64,000 nucleotides of DNA from Verrucomicrobiota bacterium (GCA_025353105.1 JANXRG010000036.1:1-64000); one strand, 5' to 3'; positions 17,301-26,070 are shown, counted from the stretch's first letter. Program-made: numbers and translations. The notes: generated by a model not told the origin, from the sequence alone.

Positions 17301-18102
17301 CGGCCAGATCAGCGGATATGGGACGTTCCGAACGGGTGGCGCGGGATTGACGAACGCGGGCAGCATCACGTTCACCGGCGGCCAGACCACGGTCAACGGC
17401 AACGTGATCAACAACGGCGGACAGACGATTCGCGTCAGTTACAACCCGGCCACGTTTACCGGCAACGTCATCAACAACGGCACCTTCAAAACCACGAGTA
17501 CGACGGTCACCTTCGCCGGCACCTTCACGAACAACGGGGTCTTCAGCAGTGACCCCGCGACGCAACACTTTCAGGATCTTATCATCGGCTCGACCGGCGC
17601 GCTGCAGGGTGGCGTCGGTGACGTGTTTGTGATTAACGGCACTCTCAACAACCAGAGCCGCGCGAACGTCGGTTTTGACATCGCGCACGCGCAGATCACC
17701 CTTGCCACGGGCGCCCACGACTTCACCTGGAGCGCCGCGGATCGCGGTGCGACCGTGGCCGGTTACGACAACAACTTTGTCGTCGGAAACTTTGAGCTGC
17801 AGATCGGCGCGACGCTCAACTTGCTCGGGCTCTTTGCCACGCCCGCAGCCAACGCGCTGTACGTGCACGCCCTCACGCTGGATGGTGGAATGGCCCAGCT
17901 CTCGAGCATCCAGTCCCACGGTTTGAACATCTACTACGATGGCGGCATGGCCGAGAACGCATACCTCGCCTGGGGCACATACGCGCTGGACGGCGGCGGA
18001 CTTCTCATCGCCGTCGCCGGCGTGCCGGAGCCATCGACCTACGCCATGCTCCTCGCCGGTGCGGGCGTCCTCGCGCTCGGATTCCGCTGTCGCCACGCTT
18101 GA
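14353..18102 (+). CDS. Exported repeat-rich beta-strand protein with PEP-CTERM signal
   Basis: The gene encodes about 1249 residues. A signal peptide (MNAKLILGGAALALFNLVF...VEA) is followed by about 30 irregular repeats of the type TFTQTGGTNTVSG / TYNLSGG, typical of autotransporter-associated beta-strand proteins that fold as a long beta-solenoid. The C-terminus is a PEP-CTERM sorting signal: VPEPSTYAMLLAG, a hydrophobic helix and a basic end. PEP-CTERM proteins are thought to be processed by an exosortase, which is not encoded here. Start ATG 14353 is chosen because it begins the signal peptide. About residues 1060-1220 are homologous to the middle of the next gene product. Strand and spacing place it downstream of promoter-like block A. 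Confidence 0.9.
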   Translation: MNAKLILGGAALALFNLVFSPRPVEAAMDNYTGPDGGLWSAAANWTAGVNHLVPVNGDDVFLGTATGSGITSVTFNMSYAGPGLNSLTIDAITAATFTLNQGAGTAMIATNETFGVATNGAVYNQTGGTNTVAGTLAIGSGTGSVAQGNYKLSGGTLTATNEYIGVNTSGSLGGNQFNQTGGTNNVTTLTVGAGTSGSGTYNFSNGTLNVSSLFGVSGSSGSGSGTINQNGGGAMTNVSSGTLYIGGLNAGAYNLTAGSIAMNNSEMDVGQFGMGTFTQSGGSVTFSGTNGNLIVGQNNGGSTGNLYTLSNTGTISGAARESIGYQGTGTFTQTGGTNTISGGNSLILGETASGRGTYNLSAATGSGTLNADNISVGLFGVGTFLQTGGTANVTSSLTLGQGSGSTGTYTLNGGNLNVGTGGTATLYLGAFGTGTFNQGGGALTIIGASSELIIAGTYNLVAGTANAPRETLTGSGAFIQTGGTNSVPGSGSLVLNNTGAGTATYMLSGTGVLAAGNEFIGASGNAVVSQGIGTSNTAVSLYVGANASTTGTYNQTGGNLIATSEYVGYAGPGIVNQTGGNQIATSEYVGYTGPGVVNQSGGTNSISGILTIGLTGGGVGTYNLSNNGILNVNAANVVLTVGAAGTGVLNQTGGTLNARFVASAFTTGPTGTYHLSGGVENGDFLNNGIFIYDGGTFNGQLNNNGTFNLSTGFTAGSGVFNYASITVNPGGILGSAIGGGFPTDNEGFLFLSGGALGGTAPIVNNGFLSGYGTIGGTGNFTNNATLTQGGGTLVLSNSGLNTNNGTITLASGRPFQLSNASLLNSGTLMLNGATISTLGAGTLFNGTAGLISGPGTISSTFVNSGILQPGSGTLNVLGGFTNNGIIELTGFSSNLVGGAIANNGTVQGVGSVGNAVTNNAGGTIEALGGTLALGGSVTNAVGGTLAASTGNKLVFSAGLSSNAGIISLTGGTFDNNGHALTNNGQISGYGTFRTGGAGLTNAGSITFTGGQTTVNGNVINNGGQTIRVSYNPATFTGNVINNGTFKTTSTTVTFAGTFTNNGVFSSDPATQHFQDLIIGSTGALQGGVGDVFVINGTLNNQSRANVGFDIAHAQITLATGAHDFTWSAADRGATVAGYDNNFVVGNFELQIGATLNLLGLFATPAANALYVHALTLDGGMAQLSSIQSHGLNIYYDGGMAENAYLAWGTYALDGGGLLIAVAGVPEPSTYAMLLAGAGVLALGFRCRHA

Positions 18103-18114
18103 CGTCTTCGCGCG

Positions 18115-18948
18115 ATGTTCTCTCCGCGAGCGAGGTTCATGTCCGCGGCCCTCGCGGCGGTGGGTCTCTTCGTGATCATGCCGTCAACGGACGCGCAGCG
18201 GCATCGGTCCGGTCCGCGGCCGGCGCTGGTTGAGCCGGACTCGTCAACCAACATCTTTATTGATCTTACGATTGGTTCAAACGGCTACATCAGCGCCGGC
18301 ACCGGCGACGTCTACGTGGTGACGGGCAATTTTTCCAACGCGAGCACGCAAAGCACGCTCTGGAACACGCTCAACGCTGAAGTCTCTTTCAAGGGTGGCG
18401 CGGGGCCGCATCTTTTCACTTTTGCCGGGGAGGATCTGGGGCCGAGTTACTTTGGCTATGCAAACAATTTTGCCTGGGGCACGCTGCGGCTTGCCGCCGG
18501 ACAGGCGCTCACGCTCAGCGATGGCAACGGCATCCCCGGCGCGGCCTTCTACGCCACGCGTGTCATCCTCGAGGGCGGAATCGCGCAGGTCGCGAACATC
18601 GCGGGAAACGGGGCGAGCGTCTATTACGATCCGACCGATCCGGCGAACATGCCCCTGTTCGCCGGCGCGCCCGGCGGACTCTATCCGCTGTCCGGCGGCG
18701 GAGTGTTGAGTCCGGTGGTCGCAGCTCTGCAAATCGTCAGCGAAGCGCGAATCAGCGCCAGCACGCTCCGGCTCACGTGCATCGGTGTGCCGGGTCGCGT
18801 GAATCGAATCCAAGCCTCGCCCGATCTTGCGACCGGATCCTTCGCGGACATCGGGGGCGTGCTGGTCGATGCGACGGGAAATTTTCTCTTCGACGATCCA
18901 AACGCGAGCGGATTCACGCAGCGTTTTTATCGGGTCGCTTTTCCGTGA
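18115..18948 (+). CDS. Exported protein paralogous to the end of the preceding PEP-CTERM protein
   Basis: The gene encodes 277 residues with a signal peptide (SAALAAVGLFVIMPSTDAQ). Residues 48-200 match the last domain of the upstream gene (DLTIGSNGYISAGTGDVYVV here, DLIIGSTGALQGGVGDVFVI there; FGYANNFAWGTLRL versus AGYDNNFVVGNFEL; ILEGGIAQVANI versus TLDGGMAQLSSI). The C-terminus differs. In place of PEP-CTERM it has a module ending LTCIGVPGRVNRIQASPDL...RFYRVAFP, a tail common on verrucomicrobial exported proteins. It begins 12 bp after the upstream stop, so the two are co-transcribed and arose by partial duplication. Function unknown. Confidence 0.85.
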   Translation: MFSPRARFMSAALAAVGLFVIMPSTDAQRHRSGPRPALVEPDSSTNIFIDLTIGSNGYISAGTGDVYVVTGNFSNASTQSTLWNTLNAEVSFKGGAGPHLFTFAGEDLGPSYFGYANNFAWGTLRLAAGQALTLSDGNGIPGAAFYATRVILEGGIAQVANIAGNGASVYYDPTDPANMPLFAGAPGGLYPLSGGGVLSPVVAALQIVSEARISASTLRLTCIGVPGRVNRIQASPDLATGSFADIGGVLVDATGNFLFDDPNASGFTQRFYRVAFP

Positions 18949-18984
18949 TTCAAATCTAGCCCCATTTAGGCCCGGAGCCCGTCT

Positions 18985-19040
18985 GCGCTGTGCTGGAAGT
19001 TGAACGGGCGGGATTGGGCTGGGTCGAACACAGCCGGTGA
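18985..19040 (+). pseudogene. Relic of a second kinase-gene 3' end
   Basis: The frame ending in TGA at 19038-19040 reads LEVERAGLGWVEHSR, close to the kinase C-terminus LKAVGLDWVEDDQ encoded just before 14233. The DNA that follows is also similar (block B versus block A). No start or upstream kinase sequence remains. This is a remnant of a duplication that carried a kinase gene end plus its downstream promoter. Confidence 0.55.
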
Positions 19041-19079
19041 AGAAAGTCTGAAACAACGGGCCGGGGATTGGCAGATGAC
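19039..19079 (+). promoter_or_regulatory. Promoter-like block B (TGAAAC - 19 bp - GATGAC)
   Basis: TGAAAC at 19049-19054 and GATGAC at 19074-19079 have the same 19-bp spacing as block A, with GTGAAGAA before and GGGGAT...GGCA inside. It lies 36 bp before the S74 fibre gene. The conservation extends beyond the kinase relic into non-coding DNA, which argues for a regulatory role. Confidence 0.5.
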
Positions 19080-19114
19080 GAGTAGGAGTCGTTGTGCCTG
19101 CCTCCGCCCTGGCC

Positions 19115-22100
19115 ATGAATTCATTCACCCGCATCCGCAAATGTTCCCGCGCGCTTGTTGTTTATCCTCGTGCCAGAAAGGACGTCGGGCGTGAAAACAG
19201 ATTCCTCAGAACCCACGCGTGGATCCGAACGGTGTTCTCCGGCGCCTGCCTCGCATTTACCTCGCTTCTCCTGGTGCCCGGTTCCTATTCTCAGGTCCCG
19301 CCGTTGATTAACTATCAGGGTCGCGTGGCGGTGGGTGGGATGAACTTCGACGGGGCAGGGCAATTCAAGTTCGCGCTCGTGGATGGCGGCACGAATACGG
19401 CAACCACCGCAACGGCAGTGGCGGCCATCAGCGGCGGCTCTCTCGCGGCGGTTATCGTCACGTCGGGAGGCACCGGCTACACGGCTGCGCCATCGGTCAG
19501 TGTCGTGGGCGGCGGCGGGTCCGGGGTGGTGCTCACCGCCATCGTCTCGGGCGGGGTGGTGACAAGCTTGACCGTGAACAACGCCGGCAGCGGCTACACC
19601 AGCGCTCCAACCATCGCGATCGCGCCGCCGCCGCCGAACCTGGCGTACGTGACGTATTGGAGCAACGACGGAACGAGCGTGGCCGGTAGCCAGCCGACGG
19701 GTGCGGTGGCATTGACCGTGACAAAGGGACTGTACTCCGCGTTGCTGGGCGACGCCTCGCTGGCGAACATGGCCGCGGTGCCTCCCAGCGTGTTTGGCAA
19801 TGCCAATGTCAGCCTTCGGGTTTGGTTCAATGACGGCGCGCATGGTTCACAATTACTTGCCCCGGACCAGCGCATCGCGGCGGTGGGCTATGCGGTCGTG
19901 GCCGGCGGCGTGCCACCGGGGGCGATCACATCGAACATGATCAGCAGTGGGGCCGTGGGCTCGGTGCAAATTGCGAACAACGCCGTCACATCGACCCAGA
20001 TCGCAGGTGGCTCGGTGGGAAGCGCTCAATTGGCGCCGAATCTCGCCGTCAGCGGTTCGCTTGGCGCGCAGACGTTAAGTATATCCGGCAATCTAATGCT
20101 TTCGGCGACCTCCGGTCCCTCCGCCGGCGTGCTGACCTTGGGGGGCACCGCGTTCCTGCATGCGTATGGCACCAACAATACATTTGTGGGCGTCCAAGCC
20201 GGCAACTTTACCATGACCGGCGACGCCAACACGGCTACCGGCATCAATGCGCTTGCTTCCAACACGGCCGGCTCGCACAACACCGCGATGGGCGGTGCCG
20301 CGCTCGCTTACAACCTGGCGGGCTCGTACAACACCGCGATTGGCGTAAACGCACTTTTTTCCAATCTGGACGGTTCGTACAACACCACCATTGGCGCCAA
20401 CGCGCTTTTATCCAATACCTCCGGCTCTTACAATACGGCGAGCGGCTATCTCGCGCTCACTTCGAACACGTCCGGATCATACAATACAGCCAGTGGCTAT
20501 CACGTGCTCTATTCGAACACGGGTGGCAGCCGAAACACAGCCAGCGGTTACGAGGCGCTCTATTCGAGCACGACCACCGGCGACAACACGGCGAACGGCT
20601 ATCAAGCGCTCTTTTCCAACACGAGCGGCGGCTACAACACGGCGAGCGGCAGTCAGGCGCTGTTTTCCAACACGACCGGCGCCTTTAACACGGCGAGCGG
20701 CAGTCATGCGCTAGTATATAACACGATCGGCAACTACAACACGGCGAGCGGCTATCAGGCGCTCTTTTCCAACACGGTTGGAAACAGCAACACCGCAAGC
20801 GGCAACAATGCGCTCGTTTCCAACACGACCGGTGGCCGAAACACGGCCAGCGGGCATGGGGCGCTCAATTTCAACACGATCGGCAACGACAACATGGCGA
20901 ACGGCTATCAGGCGCTCTATTCCAACACGGACGGCAGCACCAACACGGCTAGTGGCGTGCAGACGCTCTTTTCCAGCACGACCGGTGGTTATAACACGGC
21001 AAGCGGCTATCAGGCGCTCTATTCCAACACGAGCGGGGGCAACAACACGGCGAGCGGCAGTCAGGCGCTGTATTCCAACACGACCGGCGTCTTAAACACG
21101 GCTAGCGGCAATAATGCACTCTTTTCCAACACGGCCGGAAACAGCAACACTGCTAGCGGCAACATAGCACTCGTTTCCAACACGACCGGTGGCAACAACA
21201 CGGCGAGCGGCGATGGGGCTCTCAATTCCAACACAGTCGGCTACTACAACACAGCGGATGGCTATCAGGCGCTCAATTCCAACACGGCCGGCTTCTATAA
21301 CACGGCTAGCGGCTCCCAGGCGCTCCATTCCAACGCGAGCGGCAACTACAACACAGCGAACGGCTACGATGCGCTCTACAAAAACACGCTCGGCAATAAC
21401 AACACGGCGAGCGGCCCCATTGCGCTCTTTAACAACACGCTCGGCAATAACAACACGGCTCTCGGTTTTCAGGCACTCAATTCCAACACGATCGGCTCTG
21501 ACAATATCGCCGTCGGAGATACGGCGGGGGCCAACAACACGACCGGCAGCAACAATATCGACATCGGCAATGCGGGCGCCTCGGGTGACGCAGGGACGAT
21601 CCGGCTTGGCACCTCCCCGACCCATACCAAGACGTTTATAGCTGGAGTATTCGGCGTCACCTCCACGGGCGGCAGCGCGATCTACGCCAACTCCTCGGGC
21701 CAATTGGGGACGCTCACTTCATCGCGTCGTTTCAAGCAGGATATCAAAGACATGGGGCCATCCAGTGACGCGATTTTAGCACTGCGCCCCGTCTCCTTCC
21801 GCTATCGGCCGGAGTACGATCCCGGGGGCGTGCCGCAATTCGGTCTAATCGCGGAAGAAGTCGAGCAGGTCTCTCCTGATTTGGTGGTGCGCGATGCGAA
21901 CAACCAAGTCTACAGCGTCCGCTACGAAGCCGTGAACGCCATGCTGCTCAATGAGTTTCTCAAACAGCACCGGCAAATGGAAAGGCTCGAGAAAACGAGT
22001 TCGCAGCTCCGCGCACGGGTCGAGGAACAGGCAAAGGTCATGGCCGCGCAGCGGACGCAGGGGGATGCTCAAGACCAAATCTTGGCCGAGCAACAAGGGC

Positions 22101-22156
22101 AGATCCAAGCCCTTGCCGCCCGTTTGGACGAACTGACCAGAACAAGCAACCCATGA
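19115..22156 (+). CDS. Exported fibre-like protein with 26 head repeats and C-terminal S74 chaperone domain
   Basis: The gene encodes about 1013 residues. A hydrophobic export segment (VFSGACLAFTSLLLVPGSYSQ) is followed by a beta-rich region with two GTGYTAAPSVSV / GSGYTSAPTIAI repeats and then 26 tandem 17-residue units of the form ALxSNTxGxxNTASGxx. These are YadA/trimeric-adhesin-like head repeats. The C-terminus is a peptidase S74/intramolecular chaperone domain (SSRRFKQDIKDM...ALRPVSFRYRP...FGLIAEEVEQV) and a coiled coil. S74 domains trimerise phage tail fibres and some bacterial surface proteins, then cut themselves off. Start ATG 19115 is the first good one; a GTG at 19094 is in frame. 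Promoter-like block B lies 36 bp upstream. Confidence 0.88.
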   Translation: MNSFTRIRKCSRALVVYPRARKDVGRENRFLRTHAWIRTVFSGACLAFTSLLLVPGSYSQVPPLINYQGRVAVGGMNFDGAGQFKFALVDGGTNTATTATAVAAISGGSLAAVIVTSGGTGYTAAPSVSVVGGGGSGVVLTAIVSGGVVTSLTVNNAGSGYTSAPTIAIAPPPPNLAYVTYWSNDGTSVAGSQPTGAVALTVTKGLYSALLGDASLANMAAVPPSVFGNANVSLRVWFNDGAHGSQLLAPDQRIAAVGYAVVAGGVPPGAITSNMISSGAVGSVQIANNAVTSTQIAGGSVGSAQLAPNLAVSGSLGAQTLSISGNLMLSATSGPSAGVLTLGGTAFLHAYGTNNTFVGVQAGNFTMTGDANTATGINALASNTAGSHNTAMGGAALAYNLAGSYNTAIGVNALFSNLDGSYNTTIGANALLSNTSGSYNTASGYLALTSNTSGSYNTASGYHVLYSNTGGSRNTASGYEALYSSTTTGDNTANGYQALFSNTSGGYNTASGSQALFSNTTGAFNTASGSHALVYNTIGNYNTASGYQALFSNTVGNSNTASGNNALVSNTTGGRNTASGHGALNFNTIGNDNMANGYQALYSNTDGSTNTASGVQTLFSSTTGGYNTASGYQALYSNTSGGNNTASGSQALYSNTTGVLNTASGNNALFSNTAGNSNTASGNIALVSNTTGGNNTASGDGALNSNTVGYYNTADGYQALNSNTAGFYNTASGSQALHSNASGNYNTANGYDALYKNTLGNNNTASGPIALFNNTLGNNNTALGFQALNSNTIGSDNIAVGDTAGANNTTGSNNIDIGNAGASGDAGTIRLGTSPTHTKTFIAGVFGVTSTGGSAIYANSSGQLGTLTSSRRFKQDIKDMGPSSDAILALRPVSFRYRPEYDPGGVPQFGLIAEEVEQVSPDLVVRDANNQVYSVRYEAVNAMLLNEFLKQHRQMERLEKTSSQLRARVEEQAKVMAAQRTQGDAQDQILAEQQGQIQALAARLDELTRTSNP
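20249..21574 (+). repeat. 26 tandem 51-bp units inside the fibre gene
   Basis: The unit encodes 17 residues around SNTxGxxNTASG. Units keep frame throughout. A longer period is also visible: the run of units near 11-13 (GNSNTASG, SNTTGGRNTASG, NTIGNDNMANGYQ) recurs near 18-20 (GNSNTASG, SNTTGGNNTASG, NTVGYYNTADGYQ), so a block of several units was duplicated. Recombination could change copy number. Confidence 0.9.
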
Positions 22157-22551
22157 GCGTCGGCGGGACTCGGTCTCCCTGTCCAACCCGGCTGGATGGC
22201 AGCGTGGTCGAGGTGGAATGAAGTCCGAATGACGAGCAACGGGTTCGCGTTTGTCGCTTTCGACCAGAGCCTTCCTTTGGTGCGCGCTTGCGGCGAATCT
22301 CGCGTTTGAATATTCGGGTCTGTAGCGCCAGCCGGGCGGGCGCGCCCCTGCCAAGCTTGCGAATTACCTCCTGGCGTGAGCATCGTTGAGAGGAGACGGT
22401 TGCTTTCCGCCGTCCGCCGCGTTACCCCTCGCAGGCGAATCGACCCGGCGGATGGAATGTCCGAACGGGTTTCCGCCTCCCACCCCGAGATGTTACGCTG
22501 GCGCCGTACGGCCCATGGCCGCTCTTCCACCCCGTGCCGGGCCTTCCCATT
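22157..22551. other. Intergenic region, no gene seen
   Basis: 395 bp with no supported coding sequence. It holds short degenerate repeat words (TCCGAATGACGA near 22228, CCTGCCAAGCTTGCGAATTA near 22347) similar to those seen at 617-645, 7855-7912 and 10300. No terminator or riboswitch was recognised. Confidence 0.4.
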
Positions 22552-23433
22552 ATGAAATCCTCCCTCCTCGTTCGCTCGCTTTCCGCCGCTTTGGGTGGCG
22601 CCGCACTTGTCCTCGCCGCGATACCCGCACTGGCGCAGGAGAAGTTCACCTTTCCCGCCCCAAGTCCGCACGCGACGTTGAAAGCGCGGGCCGGCCTGAC
22701 CGATATCGAAATCGATTATTCGCGGCCCAGCGTTAGAGGCCGCGAAATTTTTGGCGGCCTCGTGCCATGGGGCCAGGTCTGGCGGACCGGCGCGAATGAA
22801 TCCACCAAGATCAGCTTCAGCACGCCGGTGAATTTTGGCGGCAAGGAGGTGCCGGCCGGCAAGTACGCGCTCTACACGATTCCAAACCAGAGCGAGTGGA
22901 CGGTGATTCTCTCCGGCGACACGACGCTCTGGGGTTCCAACAATTACAAGGAAGACAAGGACGCAATTCGCGTGACGGTCAAGCCGATCGCGCTCACGCA
23001 AAAGGTGGAGACCTTCACGTTCGACGTGGGCGACATCTCGACCGATGCGGCCACCATTCGAATTCTCTGGGACAAGACCGTCGTGCCGGTGCCGCTTGCG
23101 CTGAACACGACGCAAAACGTGCTCGCGGGAATTCAAAAGGCCGTGGCCGACGGCAAACCGATGGCGCCGCAGTTCTACTCCGGAGCGGCCATGTTCTACC
23201 TCGGGCTGAACAAGGATTTGCCGGCGGCGCTGAAATTCATCAATCAGGCGATCGAGATGAATGCCAAGAATTTCCGCGCGATGCGCATCAAAGCCGAGAT
23301 CCAGACGAAGATCGGCGACAAGGCCGGCGCAATGGCGAGCTATGAGAAAGCGAACGAGGTGAACAAGGCATCCACCGAGCCCGACCAGGAAGAAATTCAA
23401 GCCAACCTCAAGGCTATCCAAGCCCTGCGCTGA
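22552..23433 (+). CDS. Exported DUF2911 protein with TPR-like C-terminus
   Basis: The gene encodes 293 residues. The signal peptide is MKSSLLVRSLSAALGGAALVLAAIPALAQ. The DUF2911 core follows (ATLKARAGLTDIEIDYSRPSVRGREIFGGLVPWGQVWRTGANE...FSTPVNFGGKEVPAGKYALY), a family found in Bacteroidota and Verrucomicrobiota with no known reaction. Residues 195-290 form a pair of TPR-like helical repeats (ALKFINQAIEMNAKNFRAMRIKAEIQTKIGD). Start ATG 22552 begins the signal peptide. It precedes the PIG-L gene in the same direction by 87 bp and might share its transcript. Confidence 0.88.
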   Translation: MKSSLLVRSLSAALGGAALVLAAIPALAQEKFTFPAPSPHATLKARAGLTDIEIDYSRPSVRGREIFGGLVPWGQVWRTGANESTKISFSTPVNFGGKEVPAGKYALYTIPNQSEWTVILSGDTTLWGSNNYKEDKDAIRVTVKPIALTQKVETFTFDVGDISTDAATIRILWDKTVVPVPLALNTTQNVLAGIQKAVADGKPMAPQFYSGAAMFYLGLNKDLPAALKFINQAIEMNAKNFRAMRIKAEIQTKIGDKAGAMASYEKANEVNKASTEPDQEEIQANLKAIQALR

Positions 23434-23520
23434 TCGGCGTGCGTTGTTTCTGCTTCAGCGATTCCGCAGTTGAAGCAGGACCGAACCACCGGAGTTTTTC
23501 ATCCCCGTTTGCCTGACTCA

Positions 23521-26034
23521 ATGCCTCGCGTCCTTTGCGGAAAGAAATTCACCACGCTCGCGGCCTGCCTGGTCGCCGCCACCACGCTGCAGGCCGCACC
23601 CGAACCGCCGCCGCGGTTGCCGGAGTCGATGAACGCGGCGGAGACGCTGCTGGCCCTGCAAAAGCTCAACGTGCTCGGCCGCGCGCTGTACGTCGCGGCG
23701 CATCCCGATGACGAAAACAGCACGCTGATCGCTTACTGGGCCAACGGCGCGCTGTTTGATGCCGCGTACCTGTCGGTGACGCGCGGCGACGGTGGACAAA
23801 ATCTGATCGGCGCGGAACTGCGCGAGACGCTCGGCGTGATCCGCACAAACGAGCTGATGGCGGCACGCCGGATCGATCACGGGACGCAGTTTTTCACGGG
23901 CGCGGTGGATTTTGGTTTTTCAAAGAATCCCGAGGAGACGCTGGGGTTCTGGGACCGCGAGAAAATCCTGGCCGACGTGGTGTGGGTGATCCGGCGCTTT
24001 CAGCCAGACGTCATCGTCACACGCTTTTCGCCCGCCGACCGCGTCACGCACGGGCACCATTCGGCGTCGGCCATGCTCGCGCAGGAGGCGTTCCGCGCGG
24101 CGGCTGACCCGGCGCGCTTTCCGGAGCAACTCGCATACGTCAAGGTCTGGCAGGCGACGCGCATCCTTTGGAACACCTCGAGTTTCTTTTTCACGGCGCG
24201 CAATCAGCCATTCGACCCGACCGGGCTGGCGACGACAGACGTTGGCGGGTTCAGTCCGTTGCTCGGAAAATCCTACACGGAAATTGCGGCGGCGAGCCGG
24301 AGCATGCACAAGAGCCAGGGCTTCGGCGTGCAGGCGCAACGCGGCGTGCGGAAGGAATATTTCAAATTCCTCGACGGCGAACCATTCCAAAGCGGCCCGT
24401 TTGACGGCATCGACACGACGTGGGCGCGGGTCCCGGGTGGTGCGGCGGTCGGCGCAAAGATTACCGAAGCCATCGCTACGTTCCGCCCGGCGGATCCCGC
24501 GGCTTCGGTGCCTGCGCTCTTGCAGGTACGCCAAGCGCTCGCGCAGCTGCCGGAGAATCCGTGGGTGGTCGAAAAGCGAGTGGCGCTCGACCAGGTCATC
24601 GCGGCCAGTCTCGGCTTGCACATCGAGGCCGTGGCCGCAAGGCCGTCGGCCTCGCCCGGCCAGACTCTCTCCCTGCAGCTCGAGGCGATCAATCCGTCGA
24701 ATGTGGACGTGAAATTCCGCGCGCTGACTTTCCCGGCGTCGGGCGAGACGATCTCCGTGGCTGCCGCGTTGCCGGCGAATCAACCGTTCAAGAAGACGGT
24801 GATGCCGAAATTGCCCGACACGCTGCCATACTCGCAACCGTACTGGCTGCGCCAGCCCGGAACGATAGGACGATTCGACGTCGCGGATCAAACCCTGATC
24901 GGGCTTCCGGAAAATCCACCGGCTTTTCCGGTGGATGTGATGCTCGAGATCGACGGCCAGGAAATTCGATTTGCCATCGACCCGCAGCATCGAAAGGTGG
25001 ACCCCGTGGAGGGTGAAGTACACCAGCCGCTCGTGATCGCACCGCCGGTGTTCGCAAATTTCGCGAATCACGTTTTAGTCTTCGGCGATAGCCGCGTGAA
25101 ATCCATCCCGGTGCGCGTGACCGCCAACGCGGATGCGTTCAAAGGGCAGCTCTCCTTGGAAGCGCCGGGCGGCTGGCAGGTCGAGCCAGCGACGATCGCG
25201 GTCGATTTGAAAAAGATTGGCGATGAGATGACCGGCATGTTCACCGTGAAGCCGCCCGCCGCGAGCGGCGAGGGGACCTTGCGTGCGGTGGTGTCTTCCG
25301 ACGGCAAACGCTATTCGCTGGCACGACAGCGCGTTTCCTATCCGCATCTCGGACAAATTACCCTGATGCCCGCCGCCGAGGTGAAGGTGGTGCGCGCCGA
25401 CATTCGCCACAAGGGCGAGCTGGTCGGTTATCTGCCGGGCGCGGGCGATGACATCCCCGCAAGCCTTGAGCAAATCGGTTACACCGTGAAGACGCTGACG
25501 GACGCCGACCTGAAGGCGGAAAGCCTCGCGCGTTTTGCGGCCGTCGTGATCGGCGTGCGCGCCTACAACATGCAGGACCGGATGGGAGTGTGGCTGCCCG
25601 AGCTGCTCGCGTACGTGAAGCAGGGCGGCGTGGTGATCGCGCAATACAACACCAGCGGCGACCTCAAGGTGGAGAATGTCGGACCGTTTCCGCTGCATAT
25701 CTCGCGTGAGCGCGTGACGGATGAGTTGGCCGAGATGCGAATTCTCGCGCCGCAGCATCCGCTCGTCACGACGCCGAACCGGATCGAGAAGGCGGACTTC
25801 GGCGGCTGGGTGCAGGAGCGGGGATTGTATTTTGCCGACACTTGGGATCCGGCGTGGACGCCGATTTTCTCCGCGAACGATCCTGGGGAGAAGCCGCTCG
25901 ATGGCGGGCTGCTCGTCGCGCGCCACGGCAAGGGCTACTTCGTCTACACCGGCTACGCGTGGTTCCGCCAGTTGCCGGCGGGGGTGCCCGGGGCGTACCG
26001 CATTTTTGCCAACATGATCTCGCTGGGGAAGTGA
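23521..26034 (+). CDS. Exported PIG-L (LmbE-type) deacetylase, large form
   Basis: The gene encodes about 837 residues. A signal peptide (KKFTTLAACLVAATTLQAA) precedes a PIG-L domain with the zinc motif AAHPDDE (near residue 60), a second His site in HGHH (near 180) and the SVTRGDGGQNLIG turn. PIG-L enzymes remove N-acetyl groups from amino sugars; BshB of bacillithiol synthesis is one. The C-terminal 500 residues hold beta-sandwich and flavodoxin-like segments found in large Bacteroidota and Verrucomicrobiota versions. Because it appears to be exported, it is unlikely to be the cytosolic BshB itself and more likely acts on periplasmic glycans. It heads a co-directional run with the symporter, the BshC-like gene and bshA. 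Confidence 0.87.
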   Translation: MPRVLCGKKFTTLAACLVAATTLQAAPEPPPRLPESMNAAETLLALQKLNVLGRALYVAAHPDDENSTLIAYWANGALFDAAYLSVTRGDGGQNLIGAELRETLGVIRTNELMAARRIDHGTQFFTGAVDFGFSKNPEETLGFWDREKILADVVWVIRRFQPDVIVTRFSPADRVTHGHHSASAMLAQEAFRAAADPARFPEQLAYVKVWQATRILWNTSSFFFTARNQPFDPTGLATTDVGGFSPLLGKSYTEIAAASRSMHKSQGFGVQAQRGVRKEYFKFLDGEPFQSGPFDGIDTTWARVPGGAAVGAKITEAIATFRPADPAASVPALLQVRQALAQLPENPWVVEKRVALDQVIAASLGLHIEAVAARPSASPGQTLSLQLEAINPSNVDVKFRALTFPASGETISVAAALPANQPFKKTVMPKLPDTLPYSQPYWLRQPGTIGRFDVADQTLIGLPENPPAFPVDVMLEIDGQEIRFAIDPQHRKVDPVEGEVHQPLVIAPPVFANFANHVLVFGDSRVKSIPVRVTANADAFKGQLSLEAPGGWQVEPATIAVDLKKIGDEMTGMFTVKPPAASGEGTLRAVVSSDGKRYSLARQRVSYPHLGQITLMPAAEVKVVRADIRHKGELVGYLPGAGDDIPASLEQIGYTVKTLTDADLKAESLARFAAVVIGVRAYNMQDRMGVWLPELLAYVKQGGVVIAQYNTSGDLKVENVGPFPLHISRERVTDELAEMRILAPQHPLVTTPNRIEKADFGGWVQERGLYFADTWDPAWTPIFSANDPGEKPLDGGLLVARHGKGYFVYTGYAWFRQLPAGVPGAYRIFANMISLGK

Positions 26035-26070
26035 CCGCCGCGTGATCATTCGCGGGAGACCGGCCAACGC

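Noticed and set aside
16477-18096. Minus-strand open frame of 539 codons inside the PEP-CTERM gene
   Set aside because: It mirrors the beta-repeat protein on the other strand; its own sequence is low-complexity and shows no domain.
20249-21574. Possible CRISPR array because of the regular 51-bp repeats
   Set aside because: The units are coding, keep frame, show no spacer structure and vary by synonymous and conservative changes; no cas genes are present.
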